Origin: DASZCR01 sp035942915
Lineage (GTDB): Bacteria > Acidobacteriota > Blastocatellia > Pyrinomonadales > Pyrinomonadaceae
Assembly: GCA_035942915.1 (NCBI GenBank)
Contig: DASZCR010000359.1
Coordinates: 1 to 19,654, forward strand
Reading direction: 5' to 3'
DNA: 19,654 nt
The notes under the pieces were generated by a model. It did not search any database and was not told the origin of the DNA. It saw nothing but the letters and a program-made list of their open reading frames with translations. Made by a program: the position numbers and the translations under genes. Positions 13,738 to 19,654 of the stretch are shown here, in pieces (the first letter of the stretch is position 1; every line of letters starts with the position of its first letter).

Positions 13738-14874
13738 ATGGCAATCGAAATCTTGCAGTTTAGCGACCCGACCGGCGCACAGATTGTTCACCGCATCCCA
13801 CAGAGCGGGATGACCGACATTAAGATGGGCGCGCAACTCATCGTGCAGGAGAATCAGTCGGCGGTCTTTTTCCGCGACGGCAAGGCGCTCGACACGTTCG
13901 GCCCCGGCCGCCACACGCTGACGACGATGAACGTCCCTCTCCTGACGCGTCTGCTGTCACTTCCTTTCGGCGGGCAGTCGCCCTTTCAGGCCAGCGTCGT
14001 CTTCGTCGCACGCCACACCTTTCAGGATTTGAAGTGGGGCACGAAGGAGCCGATTCCTTTCCGCGATTCGGAGCTTTACATGGTGCGCCTGCGCGCCTTC
14101 GGCAAGTATTCGATACGCGTTGCAGACCCGGCGCTCTTCGTCGCCTCCGTCGTCGGCACGCGCGGCATCGTCTCGACGCAGGCCGTCGGAGATTTTCTCC
14201 GCGACATCATCGTCTCGCGCTTGAACGACCTGCTCGGCGAAAACCTCAAGACGGTCTTCGACCTTCCGGCCTTCTATGACGAGTTGGCCGCAGGCGTCCG
14301 CTCACGCGTCGCCGAAGACTTCTCAAAGCAGGGGCTTGAACTCGTTGACCTGCTCATCTCGGCCATCACGCCGCCCGAAGAGGTGCAGAAGAAGATTGAC
14401 GAACGCGCGTCGATGAGCGCTCTGGGCGACATGGACAGGTACATGCGCTACAAGGCGGCCGAGTCGATGCAGGACGCGGCGCGCCAGCCCGGCGGGGCGG
14501 CCGGTCAGGGGATGGGGCTGGGGATGGGCTTCGGCTTCGGGCAGGTGATGGCGCAGGGCATCACGGGCGGCGGCTCGCAGCAGCAACAGGGCGGACAACA
14601 GCAGCAGCAGTCAGGCGGGCAGACCGTGCCGTGCGTCAAGTGCGGTGCGGCGCTCGCGGCGGGCGCGAAGTTCTGTTCCAACTGCGGCGCACAGCAGCAG
14701 CAGCAGCAACAGGCCGCGACGAGCGAGTGTCCCAACTGCAAGGCGAGCGTGCAGGCGGGCGCGAAATTCTGCGCCAACTGCGGCCAGTCGGTCGAACCCA
14801 AAGAGTGCAAAAACTGTCAGTCGCCGCTCCAACCCGGCGCGAAGTTCTGCCCCAACTGCGGCACACAAGCTTAA
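13738..14874 (+). CDS. SPFH (band 7) protein with three C-terminal zinc ribbons, YdjI-like
   Basis: The 378-residue product has an SPFH-type region over about residues 1-245 of the 'virion core protein-like' group seen in B. subtilis YdjI (QENQSAVFFRDGK, TFGPGRHTL, VRDPALFV-like VADPALFV, DLLISAITPPEEVQKKI). A Gly/Met/Gln-rich linker includes Q281-284, Q287-291 and Q319-325. Three zinc ribbons follow: C299/302/313/316, C331/334/345/348 and C357/360/371/374. SPFH proteins form oligomers on membranes and organise microdomains. AAGGAG lies 14 bases before the ATG, a long spacing. It is the last gene of the plus-strand series and ends at a strong terminator. A link to membrane stress is inferred from its neighbours. 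Confidence 0.9.
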   Translation: MAIEILQFSDPTGAQIVHRIPQSGMTDIKMGAQLIVQENQSAVFFRDGKALDTFGPGRHTLTTMNVPLLTRLLSLPFGGQSPFQASVVFVARHTFQDLKWGTKEPIPFRDSELYMVRLRAFGKYSIRVADPALFVASVVGTRGIVSTQAVGDFLRDIIVSRLNDLLGENLKTVFDLPAFYDELAAGVRSRVAEDFSKQGLELVDLLISAITPPEEVQKKIDERASMSALGDMDRYMRYKAAESMQDAARQPGGAAGQGMGLGMGFGFGQVMAQGITGGGSQQQQGGQQQQQSGGQTVPCVKCGAALAAGAKFCSNCGAQQQQQQQAATSECPNCKASVQAGAKFCANCGQSVEPKECKNCQSPLQPGAKFCPNCGTQA

Positions 14875-14985
14875 AAGTCTGAAGTCTGAAATCTGAAGTC
14901 TCAAGCCTGAAGTCCGAAGTCTGAAGTCTCAAGCCGAACTGCTGTTGAGATTCCAGACTTCGGACTTCAGGCTTGAGACTTTTTT
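14875..14985. repeat. TGAAGTC-type heptamer palindrome
   Basis: Tandem units of TGAAGTC type start directly after the SPFH stop. A perfect 28-base inverted repeat pairs 14896-14923 with 14954-14981, with a 30-base spacer. It separates the convergent SPFH and S41 peptidase genes, and the S41 gene's stop codon (TGA at 14967-14969) and last four codons are inside the right arm. Confidence 0.92.
14896..14985 (+). terminator. Terminator-like hairpin and T-run after the SPFH gene
   Basis: The 28-base perfect stem (14896-14923 with 14954-14981) is followed on the plus strand by six T residues at 14980-14985. This fits an intrinsic terminator for the plus-strand series, though the stem is far longer and the loop larger (30 bases) than usual. 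On the minus strand the hairpin follows the S41 stop region but lacks a T-run, so it would be less effective there. Confidence 0.6.
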
Positions 14986-16298
14986 AGTATGTCGAGGGCG
15001 CGTTCGAGAGCGCGGTCGCGGCCTGTGCGGAGGTCTTCGCGCGTGGGCGCGAGGCGTTCGTGAGGGATGATGCCGACGCCTTCGAGGCGTCTGCCGAGGG
15101 CGGTGTGGAAATCCATTTCGCTGATGTCGAGTGCGCCACCGTCTGCGAGTTGATGGCGGCGTCTGAGGCCGAGCACGCAGCCGCAGGTCTGCTCGCCGAC
15201 GACGACGGCGCGACCCTGTTCGACGAGCGCGGCGACGAAGACCTCGGCCGCGCTCGCCGTGCGCGTGCTCGTCAACAAGACGAGCGGCGCGCGTGTGCGC
15301 GGCAGCGCGTCGGCCGACGAGAGCATGTTGGTACGCGTGCGCGGTTCAATTTCGGCGCGCCCGTTGCGATTGGTGAAGCGTCCGAGCGGCTGCCCGGCGT
15401 CGATGAAGATTGAAGCCGCGTCGGTCATCGCTTCGGATTCGCCGCCGCCGTTCTCGCGCAGGTCGAGGACGAGGCCGCGCGCGTCGCGCAGTTGGCGCGC
15501 GAGCGCACGCGCCAGTTGCGCCGCAGTCTCCGGCGTGAAGGCGTTGAAGCTGATGAGGCCGATGCGTCCGTCGAGTCGTCGCGCGCTCAACTCGTCGGCG
15601 CGCTCGCGCAGTTCGCGTTTGAGAGAGACGCTCCTTTCGCGTCCGCGCGCGTCTCGAAAGACGGCGCGCAGGGTCGTGCCGCTCGCGCCGTCGAAGATGA
15701 GCGAGGCGGAGACGTGGCGTGCGGCGCGCGTCTGTGCGCCGTCGTCGCTCGCCCGTTCGGCGAGACTACGCGCGAGGATGTGCGAGACGGCTTCGCCTTC
15801 GACACTGACGACTGCATCGCCCGCGCGCACGCCCGCGCGCTCCGCATCCGAACCGCGCACGACGCGCACGACCAACACCTCGCCTGACACTTCACGCACG
15901 CTCAGGCCGACGGCGACGAAACGCGCCGCGCCCGTCGTCGCTCCATTCTCGCCCGGCGCGTAGACGCGCGTGTGCGGGTCGCGCAAGGTCGCAAGCATCC
16001 GGCGCAAGACCGCATAGAACTCCGCTTCGCCGCCCGCGCTCGTAGCGAGTGGAAGAAACTTCTCGCGTGTCGTCTGCCAGTCGAGACCGCCGAGCGACGG
16101 GTCGTAATAGCGCGCGGCGATGGTCTGCCACACCTCCTCGAAGAGTGCGAGCCGTCCCTCACGCGTCCCGGTCGAAACGTGAGGGCGCGAACCCGTCTGT
16201 GCGCTTGCGCGCGTGCGCGCGCCTTGCGCCGGCCAGAGCAGCGCGCAGGCAAAGGACAGAGCGAGCGAGAGGGCGAGCGGACGCCGCAGGTACTTCAT
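14967..16298 (-). CDS. Exported PDZ-S41 peptidase homologue lacking the catalytic lysine
   Basis: The start is placed at ATG 16298, which overlaps the upstream stop as ATGA and begins a signal peptide (MKYLRRPLALSLALSFACAL); the frame is open further upstream but inside the neighbouring gene. The 443-residue product has an N-terminal helical region, a PDZ domain at about 125-230 (AERAGVRAGDAVVSVEGEAV) and an S41 peptidase domain at about 245-420. The nucleophile region STRTASAAEVF gives S349, and GLVLDLRENGGG is the family strand. At the position 25 residues later, where tail-specific proteases have lysine (GKG), this protein has C374 in GEQTCGCVLG. It may use another base or be inactive. Periplasmic location is inferred. 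Its stop lies in the TGAAGTC palindrome. Confidence 0.88.
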   Translation of the reverse strand: MKYLRRPLALSLALSFACALLWPAQGARTRASAQTGSRPHVSTGTREGRLALFEEVWQTIAARYYDPSLGGLDWQTTREKFLPLATSAGGEAEFYAVLRRMLATLRDPHTRVYAPGENGATTGAARFVAVGLSVREVSGEVLVVRVVRGSDAERAGVRAGDAVVSVEGEAVSHILARSLAERASDDGAQTRAARHVSASLIFDGASGTTLRAVFRDARGRERSVSLKRELRERADELSARRLDGRIGLISFNAFTPETAAQLARALARQLRDARGLVLDLRENGGGESEAMTDAASIFIDAGQPLGRFTNRNGRAEIEPRTRTNMLSSADALPRTRAPLVLLTSTRTASAAEVFVAALVEQGRAVVVGEQTCGCVLGLRRRHQLADGGALDISEMDFHTALGRRLEGVGIIPHERLAPTREDLRTGRDRALERALDILKKSQA

Positions 16299-17218
16299 GG
16301 CCGTGCGTCCTCCTTCGTCTTCGGCGGGCGGCGGAAGTTGTAACGCAGCAGCACGCGGATGGGAAACGGTTCGCCGTCGCGCGCCGCCGGTCGGAAGTGT
16401 AAGCGTTTGACGGTTTCGATGACGGACTCGTCGAGGCCATAGCCCGCCCAACGCACAATCTCGACGTGACGCACTTCGCCCTGCGCGTCTATCGCCACCG
16501 ATACATCGACTGTCGCCTCCGCGCCTGCCTGCGCCGCCGCTTCGGTGTAGGCAGGACGGATGCGCCGGAAGGGTTGCGGCGGGCGGTAAGCGGAAGCGGC
16601 GGGGCTGCCTTCCTCCGGTTCATCCTGAAAGGGCGCGTCGTCGGGGTCGCGGCGCGCACGCTCGTGTTGCAGGCGCTCGTCCGCTTCGGCCTTGAGCATC
16701 CCAGCGCGCGCGTCGCGCAGCAACTCCGAACGGCCGAGCGCATCGAGCAGCAACCGTTCGGCCGCATCGTGCGACTCTGCTTCCTCGCTCAGACGACGCC
16801 ACAGGACGAGCCTTCCCGTCCGTCCCGAAACAAGGAAGACCGACGCGTAAGACTCGTAGTAGAGAGGTCGCGCAGAGGACGAGCGACGCAAGGTCTCTGC
16901 ATCGCCCGTCACGAAGTAGTCGCAGCCGATGGCCGACGCGAGGTCGCGCGCCTCATTCAAAGTCATGTTGAGCGAGCCGGCATAGCCTGCGCCGCGCGCC
17001 GCCGCACGCGCCTGCTCGCGGTCAACCAACTCGAACGGCCGCTCACTGGCTGCTCCCTTCGACAGAACTTCGGCCGCGCGCTGCCCCGTCTCCGTCGCGC
17101 CGAAATCCAACACGGCCACGCGCACACGCGCCGCCATCGTCTCCTGCGCGCGCGCCGACCCGACGCCCGCCCAAGCGACCACCGACACAACACAGACGAC
17201 CACGAGCCTCTTCAACAT
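16295..17218 (-). CDS. Exported protein with FlgO/CsgG-like N-terminal region and TonB C-terminal domain
   Basis: The 307-residue product has a signal peptide (MLKRLVVVCVVSVVAWAGVG, likely cut after SARA at 24). Residues about 30-165 (VRVAVLDFGAT, FELVDREQ, ASAIGCDYFVTGDAE, YASVFLVSGRTGRLV) resemble the nucleotide-binding-like fold of FlgO/CsgG/TolB-N type periplasmic proteins. A charged linker precedes a TonB C-terminal domain at about 222-300 (RPAYTEAAAQAG, VDVSVAIDAQGEVRHVEIVR, LHFRPAARDGEP). There is no N-terminal membrane anchor of classical TonB type and no ExbB/ExbD nearby, so an energy-transduction role is doubtful. It is translationally coupled to the S41 gene, suggesting a joint envelope function. 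The ATG at 17218 starts five bases after a repeat and has no visible ribosome binding site. Confidence 0.83.
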   Translation of the reverse strand: MLKRLVVVCVVSVVAWAGVGSARAQETMAARVRVAVLDFGATETGQRAAEVLSKGAASERPFELVDREQARAAARGAGYAGSLNMTLNEARDLASAIGCDYFVTGDAETLRRSSSARPLYYESYASVFLVSGRTGRLVLWRRLSEEAESHDAAERLLLDALGRSELLRDARAGMLKAEADERLQHERARRDPDDAPFQDEPEEGSPAASAYRPPQPFRRIRPAYTEAAAQAGAEATVDVSVAIDAQGEVRHVEIVRWAGYGLDESVIETVKRLHFRPAARDGEPFPIRVLLRYNFRRPPKTKEDARP

Positions 17219-17223
17219 AAATT

Positions 17224-17322
17224 AGTGATGGGTGATAGGGGATGGGTGATAGGATAAATCCTGTCTTTGTCTTATCACCTATCACCCATTACCTATCACT
17301 TCTTCCCTATCACCTATCACTT
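17224..17322. repeat. TGATAGG-type heptamer palindrome, copy 4
   Basis: Left-arm units GTGATGG, GTGATAGG, GGATGG, GTGATAGG face right-arm units of CTTATCACC/TATCACCC/ATTACC type, around the loop AAATCCTGTCTTTGTC (17256-17271). A further set of CCTATCAC units continues to 17322. The arms are imperfect. It lies between the HD gene and the TonB-domain gene. The last fifteen or so codons of the HD gene and its tandem TGA-TAG stops are inside it, and the TonB-domain gene's ATG follows five bases after its edge. Confidence 0.87.
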
Positions 17323-18613
17323 CCTTCTTAGCTTCCTTGTGATAGAGCGTGTAAATCTCTTCTTTGACTTCGGGCGGGAAGCAGACGCGGTGGAGACGGT
17401 AGCTGCGCAGGCCGCGCACGGCCTCGCTCACTTCGCTAATCTCGCGGATGCGCGGGCGCGCGTAGCCGTCCTCGACGTAGATGCGCGCCTTCGGTTCAGC
17501 GCCTTCGACCGTGTAGTAAGAATAGTAGGGAACGTCCGAAGCGTGGTCTTCGATGAAGTAATACTCCGGCCGGAAGCCGCGTGCGGCGACCGCATCGCGC
17601 GCACTGGCGAGAAAGCCCGCGCGCTCTTCGTCGGGCATGTCGAGGTCGATGGCTTTGAAGAGGCGTCGGCCGACGAAGCGGCGCGCTAAATCGCGCAGCA
17701 CGGGGTCGGCGGCGTGCTGCCACTGCTTCACATGAAAGAGCACGTCCGAGTCGTCCATCTCCATGTGGTCTGCGAGCGTGAGCGGCGCGCGACGCAGGAA
17801 CTTCTCGAAGGCCGTGCGCGGAGCACACCAGACCTCCTCGCCCGCTTCGAGCAATTCCAGCGCGCGTCGCAGGAGCGAGCGCAGCACGGCCTCAGCCGAG
17901 CGCAGCGTGCGATGAAAGTAGACCTGACGGAACATGTAGTAACGCGCCTGCAAATATTCCTCGACAGCGTAGAGGCCGCGCGCCGTGACGTAGATGCGGT
18001 CTGAGCGCTCATCGACGGCGAGCGCGTTGACGACCCATTCGAGGTCGTAGATGCCGTATTTCGCGCCCGTCATCAGCGAGTCGCGCAGCAGGTAGTCCAT
18101 GCGGTCAACGTCCAACTGCGACGAGACGAGTTGCGCCATCCACGCGGGCTGAAATTTTCCTTCGATGATGCTGGCGACGCGACGCGGCAGGTCTGCGGCG
18201 TAGGAGCGCAGCACGCGCCCGACTTCCGTCTCCTCGCTCAGGACGGCTTCAACCGACCATGCCTCATGATGAAAGCCGAGCACCTTCTCCATGACGTGCG
18301 AGAACGAGCCGTGACCGACATCGTGCAGGAGCGCGCCGGCGCGTGCGGCGGCGCGGTCTTCTTCTTGGATGGTGTAGGACTCGCCGAGACGGTCGAGGAC
18401 GCGCGTCATCAGGTGGAGTACGCCGAGCGAGTGTGCGAAGCGCGAATGTTCCGCGCCCTGATAGGTGTAGAGCGCGAGACCGAGTTGCTTGATGCGGCGC
18501 AGGCGTTGGAACTCGAACGAGTCGATGAGGCGCACCATCAGACGCCCCTCGTCCGATGTCGTGCGCAGGCGAATGATGTTGTGTACGGGGTCGCGGTAGA
18601 TTCGTTCCGACAT
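17282..18613 (-). CDS. HD-domain phosphohydrolase (SAMHD1/dNTPase-like family)
   Basis: A 443-residue soluble protein. The N-terminus MSERIYRDPVHNIIRL and the core EHSRFAHSLGVLHL (H56/H61), ALLHDVGHGSFSHVME (H97, D98) and SSQLDVDRMDYLLRDS (D168/D170) are the H...HD...D metal-binding pattern of this family, whose best known members hydrolyse dNTPs to deoxynucleosides and triphosphate. The substrate here cannot be fixed from sequence. The C-terminal residues KKEVIGDREEVIGNG are translated from the TGATAGG repeat, so the native end was probably altered when the repeat arrived. The ATG at 18613 lies 33 bases after ribA. No strong ribosome binding site is seen. A shared transcript with ribA is likely. 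Confidence 0.92.
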   Translation of the reverse strand: MSERIYRDPVHNIIRLRTTSDEGRLMVRLIDSFEFQRLRRIKQLGLALYTYQGAEHSRFAHSLGVLHLMTRVLDRLGESYTIQEEDRAAARAGALLHDVGHGSFSHVMEKVLGFHHEAWSVEAVLSEETEVGRVLRSYAADLPRRVASIIEGKFQPAWMAQLVSSQLDVDRMDYLLRDSLMTGAKYGIYDLEWVVNALAVDERSDRIYVTARGLYAVEEYLQARYYMFRQVYFHRTLRSAEAVLRSLLRRALELLEAGEEVWCAPRTAFEKFLRRAPLTLADHMEMDDSDVLFHVKQWQHAADPVLRDLARRFVGRRLFKAIDLDMPDEERAGFLASARDAVAARGFRPEYYFIEDHASDVPYYSYYTVEGAEPKARIYVEDGYARPRIREISEVSEAVRGLRSYRLHRVCFPPEVKEEIYTLYHKEAKKEVIGDREEVIGNG

Positions 18614-18646
18614 GTACGCTCGGCTGAGAGGTTGAGGCCGCCCCGT

Positions 18647-19315
18647 TTATTCAATCGTGTCGAGCAGGTGTCCCATCTTCTCCTTCTTCGTGCGCAGGTA
18701 GTGAACGGCCGGGTCGGCCGGTTCGACCTCGATGGAGACGCGCTCGACGACGTGTAAGCCCGCCTCCTTCATCGCCTGCAACTTAAGCGGGTTGTTCGAC
18801 ATCAGTCGCACGCGGCACAGTCCGAGGTCGAAGAGCACTTCGGCGCACTGCCGGTACTCGCGCAAATCGACGCCGAAGCCGAGCCGCTCGTTGGCCTCGA
18901 CCGTGTCTGCGCCCTCGTCCTGCAAGGCGTAGGCGCGAATCTTGTTGATGATGCCGATGCCGCGTCCCTCTTGCAGTTGATAGACGATAGCGCCGCGCCC
19001 CTCCGTCTCGATTAACTCCATCGCGCGCCGCAACTGTCGGCCGCAGTCGCACTTGGTTGAGCCGAACACGTCGCCCGTCAGACATTGCGAGTGGATGCGG
19101 ACAAGCGTCGGCACGTCGGGCTGTATCTCGCCTTTAAAGAGGACGACAAACTCCTCGTCGCTCGTCAGCGAACGATAACCGGCAATCTTGAAGACGCCGA
19201 CCTCGGTCGGCAAACTCGCCGTCGAGACGCGCTCGACCGAGAGCGGCTGTTGCGACCACGAACAGTCGGCGGATTCTGCCTCCGTCGGCTTTTCTTTCAA
19301 CTCTTCTTTCAACAC
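18647..19315 (-). CDS. ribA: GTP cyclohydrolase II
   Basis: RibA opens GTP to 2,5-diamino-6-ribosylamino-pyrimidinone 5'-phosphate, formate and pyrophosphate, the first committed step of riboflavin synthesis. The 222-residue product keeps the zinc ligands C78, C89 and C91 (SQCLTGDVFGSTKCDCG), the catalytic QLQEGRGIGI with R118, the DTVEANERLGF stretch and the C-terminal SNNPLKL. It is a stand-alone enzyme without the RibB half found in many bacteria. An N-terminal extension of about 25 residues is not conserved. The start is GTG at 19315 with AAGGAG seven bases upstream. No other rib genes are in the window. The 70-base space to the divergent FHA gene is too short for an FMN riboswitch. Confidence 0.96.
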   Translation of the reverse strand: MLKEELKEKPTEAESADCSWSQQPLSVERVSTASLPTEVGVFKIAGYRSLTSDEEFVVLFKGEIQPDVPTLVRIHSQCLTGDVFGSTKCDCGRQLRRAMELIETEGRGAIVYQLQEGRGIGIINKIRAYALQDEGADTVEANERLGFGVDLREYRQCAEVLFDLGLCRVRLMSNNPLKLQAMKEAGLHVVERVSIEVEPADPAVHYLRTKKEKMGHLLDTIE

Positions 19316-19385
19316 TCGACAGCTCCTTCAACCTTGAAACGGCTCGCCGCGCAGGCAAGTCAGACGCGGCGCAAACTCGGCGCGA

Positions 19386-19654
19386 ATGGTCAACGATACT
19401 GTGATTATAGGAGAGGCGGCGCGCGCTCACAACCGTTGCCGGGCGCTCGGCGTGCGCGTTAAGATTGCAGTTCAGGTGAGCGAGGATTCACACGAGAAAA
19501 CTTTTACGGACGCCCCTCTCGGCGTGGCGAGCGACGCGTCGGGGCGCGAGCGCCGCCCCGTGCTCGTCTTCCTGCGCGGCGAACTGCTCGCCGCTCCCAT
19601 CCCGCTCGAACGCGACGAAGTGATCCTCGGCCGCGCTCTCGAAGCAGACGTGCG
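19386..19654 (+). CDS. N-terminal part of an FHA-domain protein, cut by the window edge
   Basis: The frame from ATG 19386 (MVNDTVIIGEAARAHNRCRA) stays open to the end of the window, giving 89 complete codons. After about 58 variable residues, the segment PVLVFLRGELLAAPIPLERD followed by EVILGRALEADV matches the start of a forkhead-associated domain (first strand, then the conserved GR). FHA domains bind phosphothreonine peptides. In this type of genome such N-termini often continue into a GGDEF or other output domain, but that part is not visible. GTG codons downstream are possible alternative starts. It is divergent from ribA, so the 70 bases between them should hold promoters for both; none was clear. 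Confidence 0.7.
   Translation, partial: MVNDTVIIGEAARAHNRCRALGVRVKIAVQVSEDSHEKTFTDAPLGVASDASGRERRPVLVFLRGELLAAPIPLERDEVILGRALEADV

Noticed and set aside
19316..19385. FMN riboswitch upstream of ribA
   Set aside because: Only 70 bases separate ribA from the divergent FHA gene, too short for the conserved FMN element, and its conserved blocks are not seen.

Overview
The window is GC-rich bacterial chromosome with densely packed genes and diderm traits (a TonB C-terminal domain protein and exported proteins). Gene content and the intergenic repeat style resemble Acidobacteriota of the Blastocatellia/Pyrinomonas type; this placement is an inference, because there is no rRNA or other phylogenetic marker here. 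No mobile element, tRNA, rRNA or CRISPR array was seen.

Layout. The left edge (1-47, minus) holds the first codons of a gene that runs off the window. From 11624 down to 265 there is one long minus-strand series. It starts with a gas vesicle operon: a GvpF/L protein, GvpG, a double ArsA-like ATPase, a second GvpF/L protein, a GvpA-family protein, a third GvpF/L protein, GvpK, a GvpJ-like protein and GvpA. Three signalling genes follow: a GAF-PAS-PAS histidine kinase, a receiver-STAS response regulator and a REC-kinase-REC hybrid. A candidate promoter with an overlapping palindrome lies upstream of the operon at about 11676-11733. Divergent from it, on the plus strand (11938-14874), are a helical hypothetical protein, a zinc-ribbon/membrane/DUF4097 protein and an SPFH protein with three zinc ribbons, a set resembling the membrane-stress (phage-shock-like) modules of other bacteria. 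The right part on the minus strand holds ribA, an HD phosphohydrolase, a TonB-domain protein and a PDZ-S41 peptidase homologue. A partial FHA-domain gene leaves the right edge on the plus strand.

Two themes stand out. First, the gas vesicle operon has no GvpN ATPase in view but carries a fused tandem ArsA/Get3-like ATPase and three GvpF/L proteins, with a phosphorelay directly downstream whose regulator ends in an RsbR-type STAS domain. Second, the intergenic spaces hold imperfect or perfect palindromes built from 7-base units that contain a stop codon (TGATAGG, TGAAGTC, GGGATGA, TAAAAGG types). Because 7 is not a multiple of 3, tandem units place stops in several reading frames. Several elements share a related loop around CTGTCTT, and three neighbouring genes end inside such elements.
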